Shown here: piece after piece, positions 13,185 to 21,142 of the stretch
How positions within the stretch are numbered: the stretch's first letter is position 1
Layout: each line of letters opens with the position of its first letter
IMG/VR virus record: IMGVR_UViG_3300030060_001830
Span: 1 to 22,244 of that record
DNA length: 22,244 bases
Source: a virus
Reading direction: 5' to 3' (one strand)
The notes under the pieces: generated by a model
What the model was told of the DNA's origin: nothing
The model's input: only the letters and a program-made list of their open reading frames with translations
Database searches by the model: none
Position numbers and translations under genes: made by a program

Positions 13185-13667
13185 ATGGCATTATTTAAAG
13201 ATATAATAGACGAGTTTAAAACGGTTGCAGATGCTTTTACCTCTGTAAATTACTTTGTTTATGATAGGGTAAGCAGAATCAATGGAGCTTTACAAAATAA
13301 AGCCTATCCAATGATATTAATTAATTCTACTCCTAACTTTGAAAGAGGTGCTAATAATAATGATTTTCTTCCACGAAATAAGCAATTTACATTTAACATA
13401 TTTTGTTATGGGGATTATAACACAGCAGAAAGAAAGGTTAAAAGCTTACAACAAAAGCAAGGCGAAATAGATAATATTCTAGATCAATACATAGCAGAAG
13501 TTATTAGAAGAAATATAGACGGCTCTAATGGTTTTAGTATTGTTAATAATACTGCTTTAAGTGGTTTCTTAGCTCATGATGTTCACAATGATAAGCTAGT
13601 ACAATCAACATACACTATTACAGTAGAATTAGATAGTAATTGCACATTAGGTTCATTTAGTTACTAA
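13185..13667 (+). CDS. Probable tail terminator protein
   Basis: A 160-residue alpha/beta protein. The N-terminal helix (FKDIIDEFKTVADAF) and the strand pattern YPMILINSTPNFER followed by KQFTFNIFCYGDY, a long helix with the KVKSLQQKQGEIDNILDQYI heptads, and a final strand TYTITVELDSNC match the layout of siphophage tail terminators, which cap the growing tail tube and join it to the head. The adjacent gp10-like gene is the usual partner. The assignment rests on layout and neighbours. A head-tail completion protein is the alternative. Confidence 0.55.
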   Translation: MALFKDIIDEFKTVADAFTSVNYFVYDRVSRINGALQNKAYPMILINSTPNFERGANNNDFLPRNKQFTFNIFCYGDYNTAERKVKSLQQKQGEIDNILDQYIAEVIRRNIDGSNGFSIVNNTALSGFLAHDVHNDKLVQSTYTITVELDSNCTLGSFSY

Positions 13668-14158
13668 TGGTAGATTTTAAAAAAGTTGGTAAATTAATTA
13701 TAGCATCTTTACAAAAAGAGTTAATAGGTCAAGGGCATAAGGCTACTGGTAATTTAATTAACAGTTTTGAACAAAGAGTAATTGAATTACCTAATAGCAT
13801 AGTGATTGAGATACTAATGGATGAGTATGGTATCTATGTTAATGAAGGTAGAAAAACAGGAGGTAAGAAAGTACCTATTAATGTTTTAGTAGAATGGATA
13901 GAAAGAAAAGCTATTGCGAGTGGAGATAAAGAAGTTAAAAGCATGGCTTTTGCTATTCAAAATACTATACATAAGGAGGGAATACCAACTAAAGGAAGTT
14001 TTAAATTTAGTAATAATGGGAGGCGTAAAGGGTTTATAGATTTTGTTATTGATAACGAATTAAATGACGTTTATAACGAGTTAGAAGAGCAAGTATTTGA
14101 AGGCTATGATGATGCAATAGCTACAATAGTAAAAGATTTTAATAAAAATAATAAGTAA
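13667..14158 (+). CDS. HK97 gp10-like head-tail connector/tail completion protein
   Basis: A 163-residue protein. It contains the family's features in order: HKATGNLINSFEQRV at 24-38 (the A-T/S-G-N-L-x-N-S start motif), YGIYVNEGRKTGGKKVP at about 53-69 with the Y-x-V-N-E-G-R signature, VEWIERKAI at about 75-83, and a hydrophobic helix ending in a polar Lys/Asn tail. HK97 gp10-type proteins sit between head and tail in siphoviruses. Both ends use TAATG overlaps, so it is in strict coupling with the terminator-like gene before it and the next tail gene. Confidence 0.75.
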   Translation: MVDFKKVGKLIIASLQKELIGQGHKATGNLINSFEQRVIELPNSIVIEILMDEYGIYVNEGRKTGGKKVPINVLVEWIERKAIASGDKEVKSMAFAIQNTIHKEGIPTKGSFKFSNNGRRKGFIDFVIDNELNDVYNELEEQVFEGYDDAIATIVKDFNKNNK

Positions 14159-15360
14159 TGGCAATAAGTATAATATCAACACCTAGCGGAATAAATTCAG
14201 CGTATAGACCAATTGTCTATAAATGGAGTAGTAATCATATTGATTTAAAATATTGTATAGTTGAGGTTGTTATAAATAGTGTTAGGGTTTCTGCAATAAG
14301 CGTACAATTAGATGCAGGGAGTTCTGTTAACTTTACTTTAGATGCCTCTGAGATTTGTAAAACAAATTTAGATTTTGATTTAGTAGCAATTAATTCTTCA
14401 GGTGTTGTAAGTCCTGTTAACAGTCAAAAATCTGTTGAATTAAAAATATATGAAGTAACTGAGTCTGGTGGTGTTTTAGTAACTGATTACAATCCTGATG
14501 ACGCAAATAACTCTAGCTATGAGCTTATTACTACTGCTATATTAGTTATTAATTTAATTACATCTCATTTAGATTATGCTACTTTTAATCAATCTGATTA
14601 CACTTTAACAGGGGTAACAAAAAAGTTTTTAACAGATTCACCATCAACAAAAAGTATTGAATTAGATAAAGATGAGTTTATCGGTATTTTATCACATGCA
14701 GGGGTGGCTAGTAAAAACTTTAAACTAGAAATTTTAACATATGATAGTTCAGATGCTCTTTTAAATACAGATAACATTAATATACCTGATTGGGATAGTG
14801 CCTATGTAACAATACCAACTGGTACTTATTTAACTTTAGCAGTTGGAACTAAAAACTTAATTAATTCAGGAGTTAGTTTAACTAATGTTGCTTATTATAC
14901 TATTAAGATAATTAATGATGATGGCGATATGAGTGAAACAAAGAGATTTAATATAGTTGATTCATGTAGTCAGGATGTTCGCATACATTGGGTAAATAAT
15001 TACGGTAAACAAGACAGTTATACTTTTAAGGGTAATGTTCAGGAAAGTATTAAGCATAAAGCAAGTACTTACAATCAGCCTTTAGGCTTAACTTATTCTA
15101 GTGATGCTAGAGGGTTAACAGTTTTAGAAAATGTTTCTAAGAGCAGTTTTAAGGCTTTTAGTAGGTCTATTAGTAGAGATGATTATCATTGGTTGAGTAG
15201 TATGTTGGTTAATAAAAAGGCATTTGTAGAAATAAATGGATATTATTTTCCTATTATTATAGATGATGGTACTATTTTAAAAACTGATGAGAAAGATATG
15301 CCGATACAGTTTGTTTTAAGTTACAGTTTTGCTAATGCTACAAAAGGAATTAGAGGATGA
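14158..15360 (+). CDS. Tail structural protein (distal tail region, tentative)
   Basis: A 400-residue beta-rich protein lacking signal peptide and Cys clusters. Its C-terminal third has an order I associate with Bacteroidota phage tail proteins: DVRIHWVNNYGKQDSYTF near 275, then FKAFSRSISRDDYHWLSSML and FVEINGYYFPIIIDD. The N-terminal part looks like one or two beta-sandwich domains. The combination of a strand-rich N terminus with a domain ending in a Trp/Tyr-rich block, lying between the connector gene and the 738-aa tail protein, fits a distal tail or tube-associated component. The tube protein itself is not obvious elsewhere in the window. The ATG lies in a TAATG overlap. Confidence 0.55.
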   Translation: MAISIISTPSGINSAYRPIVYKWSSNHIDLKYCIVEVVINSVRVSAISVQLDAGSSVNFTLDASEICKTNLDFDLVAINSSGVVSPVNSQKSVELKIYEVTESGGVLVTDYNPDDANNSSYELITTAILVINLITSHLDYATFNQSDYTLTGVTKKFLTDSPSTKSIELDKDEFIGILSHAGVASKNFKLEILTYDSSDALLNTDNINIPDWDSAYVTIPTGTYLTLAVGTKNLINSGVSLTNVAYYTIKIINDDGDMSETKRFNIVDSCSQDVRIHWVNNYGKQDSYTFKGNVQESIKHKASTYNQPLGLTYSSDARGLTVLENVSKSSFKAFSRSISRDDYHWLSSMLVNKKAFVEINGYYFPIIIDDGTILKTDEKDMPIQFVLSYSFANATKGIRG

Positions 15361-17573
15361 ATGAGGTAATTATTAGAATAACAGATACTGATAACAATGT
15401 ATTAGGCGATTTAGATTTAACTAATTTTAATGATTTCCCTTTAGCTATAAATAAAGGGATAGTTAATTTAGATAACCTACAAGCAAGAACAGGAACGTTT
15501 ACTAAAAGTTTTAAAGTACCTAATACAAAAAATAACTCTAATCTTTTATCTAGTGTAGATAATATTAATTCTAGAAAAGATTTTAGAGATTCGTTAAATA
15601 AAAAACCATGTGTAATACTTGTAAATAATAATCCTATTGAACAGGGTTTTGTTCAAGTTAGTAAGGTTTATAATGGTTTTGAATTAGATAGCTTTGAATT
15701 AGTATTTTATGGTAATAATATTGACTGGGTTAAAGGTGCTGCTGAAAAGAAGATACAAGATTTAACTTTTAAAAATAGCCCAGAAGTTTATAATAAGGCT
15801 AATATTAAATTAGCAAATGAAAATACTTATACTACTTATGATCATGCTTACCCATTTATTGATAGAAGTGGAGATAGTAGTTACAAGCCTGTTTACTACC
15901 TCAGAAACATAATAATAACTGGGTTAAATAGTTTAAACTTTAATGTAGAAAGTAGTTTTTTAGATGATTCTAAAATTAATAAGTTAGTATGTGATTTTGA
16001 TATAGATTTTAGAGTAACTGATGCTGATTTTGAAGACACTAAAACAACTGTTAAAAGGTCTACTAATCAATTAATTGCTATAAATAGCGATAGAAGGATA
16101 ATTTTTGATAGTGTAGAAACTGATAGTAATAGCAATTTTAATACAACAACAGGAGTTTACACAGTACCTCAAACAGGTAGATATGAAATAGAAGTAATAT
16201 GTAATTTAGATGTACTTGCAGGAAGGGTTAAAATAGTAAAAAACGGTACTTCTTTAACATCTATTGGAGTTGGTACAGTATTAGAAGATGATAATGCTTT
16301 TAGTAAGCGTACTGGAGGTGGTAGTATAATAGCTATTCCTTTAGAAGAAAGTTTACAGGCAGGAGATGAAATAAGTGTTTATATCAATTCTAGTCTATTT
16401 AGTGATGGTTTAGCATCTACTTATAATGTTGAGCCTAATTCAGGAGATGAAAGAACTCATTTTAATATTTTTAGAAAACAAGAAATCGAAGAGGGAGACA
16501 CCTATAACATAGCAGAGGTTATACCTAAAGAAGTAACTCTTTTAAATGTTATAAATGATTTTAGTAGAATGTTTAATATCTATTTTTGGACTGATATTAA
16601 AAGTAAAACTGTTTATTTAGAGCCTCGTGATACCTTTTTTAAAGCAGAATCTGAATCTTTAGATTGGAGCAATAAGTTAGACATTTCTAATGATTATGAA
16701 ATAGACTATGTAAGTTCTTATAAAAGAAATATTGAATTTAAATACAAAGAACTAAAGAATGATGAATGGTTGAAAGGCTGGCAAGATGCTAATAAACGAG
16801 AATACGCTACTTATAAACATACTTTGCCTAATAGATTTGTAGAGGGTACAGATACTATTAGTTTAAGTTTATTTTCTGCATCATATAGTAATATTGCTTA
16901 TGGTTATGATAATCGTCCTATTATTCCAGAGCAACAGCCTATAACTATAAGGTTATGGAGTGCATTTGGTGGTGAAACTAAACCAACAGAGAAAATTAAA
17001 AGATATAACGCTAAAATATATTCCTTTAAATATGGTACACAGTTAGGCTCATCTTTAAGTTTTAAAAAACTTACTTATTTTGGCTCTACAACTGAAACTA
17101 TTCCTTATGGTATTTTTCAAGAATATAATTCAATCCCAACAGATATTAATTTAAGCTTTTCAGGTTCTGATGGTTTATTTGCTACATATTATTCTAATAT
17201 GTTTAAAAACATAGAAGAAGGAGGTAGATTAATTGCTATGTTTAATTTAAATAGTAGTGATATACAAAATTTAGATTTTAGGAAATTAATTTATATTAAT
17301 CAACCATCAACTGTTAAAGGTTATTATTTGATTGAAAAGATAATTGACTATAACCCTTTAAATAATAACTTAACAAAAGTTAGTTTATTTAAATTTGAAA
17401 ATTTAGGAAGTGTTGCAGTTGATCCTACGCAAATAAGTAATAATAGTGTAGATGTTGATAGTGGAAATAATCCTGATTTATTAAAACCGATTTATGTTGA
17501 AGATGGTTCTACACTTATAGAAGTATTAATCGAAGACCCAATAACTGGACTATTAGAACCAGTTTTTAAATAA
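15357..17573 (+). CDS. Large tail-tip/baseplate-type protein with a C1q-like insertion
   Basis: A 738-residue protein. Residues 41-60 carry LQARTGTFTKSFKVPNTKNN, a motif at the start of many Bacteroidota phage tail proteins, and residues 389-423 carry PKEVTLLNVINDFSRMFNIYFW and YLEPRD in the same family order. Between them, about 245-345, lies an insert with C1q/TNF-type jelly-roll features: TTTGVYTVPQTGRYEIEV, then RVKIVKNGTSL, then GGGSIIAIPLEESLQAGDEI. Such domains are trimeric binding modules, so this protein may be exposed at the tail tip. The C-terminal 300 residues are beta-rich and unrecognised. The start overlaps the upstream TGA by ATGA, with the tape measure gene next. Confidence 0.65.
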   Translation: MNEVIIRITDTDNNVLGDLDLTNFNDFPLAINKGIVNLDNLQARTGTFTKSFKVPNTKNNSNLLSSVDNINSRKDFRDSLNKKPCVILVNNNPIEQGFVQVSKVYNGFELDSFELVFYGNNIDWVKGAAEKKIQDLTFKNSPEVYNKANIKLANENTYTTYDHAYPFIDRSGDSSYKPVYYLRNIIITGLNSLNFNVESSFLDDSKINKLVCDFDIDFRVTDADFEDTKTTVKRSTNQLIAINSDRRIIFDSVETDSNSNFNTTTGVYTVPQTGRYEIEVICNLDVLAGRVKIVKNGTSLTSIGVGTVLEDDNAFSKRTGGGSIIAIPLEESLQAGDEISVYINSSLFSDGLASTYNVEPNSGDERTHFNIFRKQEIEEGDTYNIAEVIPKEVTLLNVINDFSRMFNIYFWTDIKSKTVYLEPRDTFFKAESESLDWSNKLDISNDYEIDYVSSYKRNIEFKYKELKNDEWLKGWQDANKREYATYKHTLPNRFVEGTDTISLSLFSASYSNIAYGYDNRPIIPEQQPITIRLWSAFGGETKPTEKIKRYNAKIYSFKYGTQLGSSLSFKKLTYFGSTTETIPYGIFQEYNSIPTDINLSFSGSDGLFATYYSNMFKNIEEGGRLIAMFNLNSSDIQNLDFRKLIYINQPSTVKGYYLIEKIIDYNPLNNNLTKVSLFKFENLGSVAVDPTQISNNSVDVDSGNNPDLLKPIYVEDGSTLIEVLIEDPITGLLEPVFK

Positions 17574-17578
17574 TAGAT

Positions 17579-20296
17579 ATGGCAGATAAAACAATAGCTT
17601 TTAAAGTTGAATTAAAAGGTACTGAAGTACAAAAAAAGAAGTTAGCAGGTTTAGAAACTGAGGTTAAAAAGTTAACAATCCAAAGAACTAAACTTAATAA
17701 GCAGTTAAAAGATGGCACTATAAACACTAAACAATATGGTGCTGCAATTGCAAAGATTAACACAGGGTTAAAAGCTCATAGAAGGGAATTACTAGTCACT
17801 AGACAGGAGATGTTAGGTATTGATGGTTTTACTACTAGATTAGGAAAATCATTTAGAAAAATGGGTACTAGTATTGTTGCAGGTTTTGCTGGATTGTTTG
17901 CTATCCAACAATTAGTTAGGCTTGTTAAAGGTGCTTTTGATACTATAAAAGAATTTGAGCAACAGATGGCAAGAGTTGAGGCTATCACAGGGGCAACAGA
18001 TGAACAAATTAAAGCCTTATCAGATTCTGCTAAAACATTAGGAAGTACTACAAGAAAAACAGCCACGGAAGTAGGTCAGTTACAAGAGGAGTTAGCAAAG
18101 TTAGGTTTCACTACTGATGAGATACTAGCATCAACAGAAGCTATTATACAACTATCAGAGGCAACAGGCTCAGACCTAGCTCAATCTTCTAGTGTAGCTG
18201 CTGGAGTTCTTAATGCTTTTGGTTTAGAGGCTCAAGATACTCAAGAATTAGTTGATGTAATGGCTAAAAGTTTTACTAGTTCTGCATTAGATTTAAATAA
18301 GTTTGAGGTTGCGATGGCTAACATTGGACCAGTAACGGCAGAGGCAGGTTTATCTGTTCAGGAAACAACAGGATTACTAGGAATATTAGTAGATAGAAAC
18401 GTACAAGCATCAAAAGCAGGTACAGGATTAAGAAACGTATTTTTAACACTTGCAAAAGAGGGTAAAACATTAGAGGGTGCTATGGCTGAAATTAATTCAG
18501 CAACTGATAAAACTGCAAAAGCTACTGAGATATTTGGCAAAGAAAATGCAGTAGTAGCAACTATTTTATCTAGTACAGAAAGCGAAGTAAGAGCCTTAAC
18601 AACATCTTTAAATGATGCTAATGGTTCTGCATCAGAAATGGCACAAATCACAGGAGATACATTAAGCGGTGATTTGGATAGGGTTACTAGTGCATGGGAA
18701 GGGTTTATATTATCATTAGAAGATGGTGACAATAGTATAAGTAGAAGTATAAGGAGTTTACTAGATTTTACTGCAACTACATTAAATACACTATCTAATT
18801 TAGGTAAAAGTACAGCGGAACTTACTCAACAAGCATTTGAAAGTAAACTACCTGAAAGAATAAAGCAAATCAGAAAAGATGAGATTAAGTTTCAAAATGA
18901 AATGCTTGAAAGAATAAAAAATAGAAAGGATTTACAAAATGCTACTGATAAAGAATTATTAGATGCTCAGGTAACCTCTTTAGAATTAAGTAGAGATTTA
19001 ACTAAGAGTGGAATTGAATTTATTGAAAAAAAGATTGAAGAAGGTAATTTATCAGAATCTCAATTACAATTTGAAAAAAATAAATTAACTACTCAACAAG
19101 CTCAATTAGATATACAAAATGAGCTTTTAACAGAATTTAAAATAGAGCAGGGTTTACAAAAAGATTTAGCAGAAATTGAAAGATTAAAAAGAGTTGAAAA
19201 GAATAAAACTTTAAGACTAGAAAAAGAATCTAATGAAAGAAGAAAAAAGGAAGAGGCAGAAAATAAGAAAAATCAAGAAACTATTGATAGAGATACACAA
19301 AAATCAATATCTAATAAAGAGAAGTTAGAACAAGAGGCTTTAAATATTAAAAAGATTTCTACTCTACAAACTGAAAGAGAGATAGAGGATGAAAAGTTAA
19401 ATATTGCAAGAGAGGCAGCTAAAAAGCAAGTAGATTTAAGTAAGGCAACAGAAGAAGCTAAAAGAAATGAAAAGATAGCAATTGATGCTAAATTTGATGC
19501 AGAAGAAGAGGCTCTTAAATTACAAAGAAAAGAAGAGGATAAGGTTAAAGATGATGAAGAAAGACTATCAATAAGGCAACAGCAACTAGATTTTGCTCAA
19601 GAAACTGCTAACCTATTATCAGAGGTTTCACAAGCTAGGGTTAACAGAGAAAAAGATTTAGAGTTAGCTAGTTTAGATGCTAAATTAGAGCAGGGAATTA
19701 TATCACAAGAGCAATTTGATAAACAAAGAGAGGCAATTGAAAAAAAGGCTTTCCAACGTCAAAAAAGAATAGATATTGCTACAACTATTGCAAATGGTGC
19801 AGTAGCAATAGGTAAAACAATAGCTAGTTTAGGAGGTGTAGGAGCAATTACTCCTCCTGGTATTGCTGCTTTAGCTTTGGTTGCTGCTAAAACTGCATCA
19901 CAAGTAGGTATAATAGCATCTCAATCATTTGCTGAAGGTGGTTTTACAGGTGATGGTTATGGCTCTCCTGACAGTAGTGGGTTTAAGAGAGCAGGGGTAG
20001 TTCATGAGGGTGAATATGTAGTACCTAAAAATGTACTTGAATCTCAAAGAGGTAGTAGTTTAGTAGGTGCTTTAGAGGCTATGAGAACAAACAAACCTCA
20101 ACCTTTTAGTAATTTTGGTTTTGCTAATGGTGGTTTAGCAGGTTCTACTAGTTTAGATATAGGTAATTTAAGAAGTGAAATCTCTCAAGCTGTTGCTGAT
20201 TCAGTAGGTGCTATTCAAGTTGTGAATAACGCAACAGATACAATTAGCCAAGCTGCAAGAGTTAACAATATTCAATCAGAGGCTACATTTGGATAA
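17579..20296 (+). CDS. Tail tape measure protein
   Basis: A 905-residue protein. The N terminus is a Lys-rich coiled coil (residues 5-80). The TMP core follows at about 90-380, with the QMARVEAITGATDEQIKALS and ATEVGQLQEELAKLGFT segments typical of PhageMin-type tape measures. A long coiled coil rich in Glu/Lys/Gln spans about 400-720. A hydrophobic segment of Ala/Ile/Gly at about 731-785 suggests membrane-insertion ability, and the family-typical FAEGGFTGDG and AGVVHEGEYVVPKNVL come near 790-820. Length fixes tail length (about 905 residues of mainly helical protein suggests a medium tail). It follows the 738-aa tail gene with a 5-nt gap. The several opposite-strand frames here are shadows. 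Confidence 0.93.
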   Translation: MADKTIAFKVELKGTEVQKKKLAGLETEVKKLTIQRTKLNKQLKDGTINTKQYGAAIAKINTGLKAHRRELLVTRQEMLGIDGFTTRLGKSFRKMGTSIVAGFAGLFAIQQLVRLVKGAFDTIKEFEQQMARVEAITGATDEQIKALSDSAKTLGSTTRKTATEVGQLQEELAKLGFTTDEILASTEAIIQLSEATGSDLAQSSSVAAGVLNAFGLEAQDTQELVDVMAKSFTSSALDLNKFEVAMANIGPVTAEAGLSVQETTGLLGILVDRNVQASKAGTGLRNVFLTLAKEGKTLEGAMAEINSATDKTAKATEIFGKENAVVATILSSTESEVRALTTSLNDANGSASEMAQITGDTLSGDLDRVTSAWEGFILSLEDGDNSISRSIRSLLDFTATTLNTLSNLGKSTAELTQQAFESKLPERIKQIRKDEIKFQNEMLERIKNRKDLQNATDKELLDAQVTSLELSRDLTKSGIEFIEKKIEEGNLSESQLQFEKNKLTTQQAQLDIQNELLTEFKIEQGLQKDLAEIERLKRVEKNKTLRLEKESNERRKKEEAENKKNQETIDRDTQKSISNKEKLEQEALNIKKISTLQTEREIEDEKLNIAREAAKKQVDLSKATEEAKRNEKIAIDAKFDAEEEALKLQRKEEDKVKDDEERLSIRQQQLDFAQETANLLSEVSQARVNREKDLELASLDAKLEQGIISQEQFDKQREAIEKKAFQRQKRIDIATTIANGAVAIGKTIASLGGVGAITPPGIAALALVAAKTASQVGIIASQSFAEGGFTGDGYGSPDSSGFKRAGVVHEGEYVVPKNVLESQRGSSLVGALEAMRTNKPQPFSNFGFANGGLAGSTSLDIGNLRSEISQAVADSVGAIQVVNNATDTISQAARVNNIQSEATFG

Positions 20297-20302
20297 AATT
20301 AT

Positions 20303-20310
20303 TATATTTA
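20303..20310 (+). promoter_or_regulatory. TATATTTA box 4 nt before a start codon
   Basis: It sits in the 18-nt gap between the tape measure stop and the ATG at 20315, inside the same AATTATTATATT sequence found at 9087 and 21011. Four bases separate it from the ATG, matching the site at 7705. A leaderless transcript would follow if it is a -7 element. There is no TTTG at proper distance, as the nearest lies about 11 nt upstream. Confidence 0.4.
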
Positions 20311-20314
20311 GAAT

Positions 20315-20545
20315 ATGTGGTTTACTAATTTATTTGGATGGGCAAAGAATATAAGTAGTGAATTAGCGAGTTATCAAAAGAAATTAAACAGATTAGAAAT
20401 CTGTAATGGATGCACAAATAAAAAAGATAACTTTAGATTTCTATTTATTAAAAAACAAGGTGTATCACAATGTAATATCTGTAAATGTGCATTAATAGAT
20501 AAAACAATATGGGAAGATGAGAAATGCCCTAAGGGAAAATGGTAG
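20315..20545 (+). CDS. Small zinc-ribbon-like phage protein
   Basis: A 76-residue protein with two Cys pairs, CNGC at 30-33 and CNIC at 53-56, plus C58 and C71, enough to bind one zinc. The end reads TIWEDEKCPKGKW, a pattern I associate with a small zinc protein found near the tape measure gene of Bacteroidota phages. The N-terminal 28 residues form an amphipathic helix starting with Trp/Phe. Its precise job is unknown to me. The stop overlaps the next gene by 7 nt. Confidence 0.7.
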   Translation: MWFTNLFGWAKNISSELASYQKKLNRLEICNGCTNKKDNFRFLFIKKQGVSQCNICKCALIDKTIWEDEKCPKGKW

Positions 20546-20778
20546 ATTTTGACATAAATAAAAACTTAGAAAAATTAGACCACTTGCAAAGGTTAGACAT
20601 AAAAGAGGCTATAATTAAAACTCATGGTAAAATGTTTCCATGTTCTAAAAGCCTTGAATATTTATCAGAATTATTTAAAGAGAATGTTGAACCAAACTTT
20701 AAGATTTCATGTGGCAGGTGCAAAAGGAGAATAATAAACTTTTGGAAGCAGAGGCTAGAGAGTTGGAAAATGTATTAA
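20539..20778 (+). CDS. Unknown 79-aa protein with a CxxC motif
   Basis: A 79-residue basic protein with Cys at 35, 58 and 61 (CGRC). The end, RRIINFWKQRLESWKM, is basic and aromatic. The N-terminal 55 residues are helical. The CxxC suggests half of a metal site, possibly completed by a partner such as the zinc protein it overlaps by 7 nt upstream. It overlaps the following gene by 70 nt in another frame, which is unusual and leaves the start of one of them uncertain. Confidence 0.5.
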   Translation: MVDFDINKNLEKLDHLQRLDIKEAIIKTHGKMFPCSKSLEYLSELFKENVEPNFKISCGRCKRRIINFWKQRLESWKMY

Positions 20779-21011
20779 ATCAAACTTTATTTAGTATTGT
20801 TAACAAAGCAAATGATATTAAACAAGCAACAGAACTACTACTGAGCACAGGATTAATTAATCAGAAAGCAGTTAGAAATTTAGCAGTTGTTAATGACTAT
20901 CATATAATGAGAAAGAATCCATTAATGATGATGAAGGATATTTATTATAACCTATCTGTAAAGTATGATATTTCTGTAAATTTGGTTATAAAGATTGTTT
21001 TACAAAAGTAA
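20709..21011 (+). CDS. Unknown 100-aa helical protein
   Basis: Starts at the only early ATG in this frame, inside the upstream gene. A TTG at residue 12 or 19 would shorten the overlap but lacks support. The first 35 residues are a charged coiled-coil-like helix (NNKLLEAEARELENVLNQ). The C-terminal half, with RNLAVVNDYHIMRKN and MMMKDIYYNLSVKYDIS, looks like an HTH-type helical bundle, so DNA binding is possible. There is no catalytic motif. It ends just before the promoter-like sequence at 21017. Confidence 0.55.
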   Translation: MWQVQKENNKLLEAEARELENVLNQTLFSIVNKANDIKQATELLLSTGLINQKAVRNLAVVNDYHIMRKNPLMMMKDIYYNLSVKYDISVNLVIKIVLQK

Positions 21012-21024
21012 ATTATTATATTAG
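20995..21024 (+). promoter_or_regulatory. Promoter-like TTG-19-TATATTAG
   Basis: TTG at 20995-20997 and TATATTAG at 21017-21024 are 19 nt apart, a good Bacteroidota spacing. No start codon with an open frame follows closely: a terminator hairpin lies only 40 nt downstream and the next gene starts at 21143. It may drive a short leader/attenuated RNA. Confidence 0.5.
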
Positions 21025-21061
21025 TATCTACTTTTGCAAGTGTTAATTTTTAGGGTTATTT

Positions 21062-21092
21062 ATAGAGGGCTTTTATAGTCCTCTTTTTTTTT
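21062..21092 (+). terminator. Rho-independent terminator
   Basis: AGAGG (21064-21068) pairs with CCTCT (21080-21084), with a further G-T pair inside, around a loop of about 9 nt, followed by a run of nine T residues (21084-21092). It separates the small-gene cluster from the head operon. Confidence 0.8.
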
Positions 21093-21106
21093 ATATAATT
21101 TTTTTA

Positions 21107-21141
21107 TAGACCAATTAGTCTACAATTATTTATTGTTGTAG
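21107..21141 (+). promoter_or_regulatory. Two small inverted repeats before the protease start
   Basis: TAGAC (21107-21111) and GTCTA (21118-21122) form a 5-bp palindrome with the 6-nt spacer CAATTA, operator-like. CTACAA (21120-21125) and TTGTAG (21136-21141) form a second, partly overlapping hairpin that ends one base before the ATG at 21143. The two are mutually exclusive, so this could be an operator or a translation-control leader. Confidence 0.35.
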
Positions 21142-21142
21142 T

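Noticed and set aside
17566-18732. Three reverse-strand frames opposite the tape measure gene (17566-17763, 17776-18066, 18358-18732)
   Set aside because: All lie under well-recognised tape measure sequence and have no independent support.
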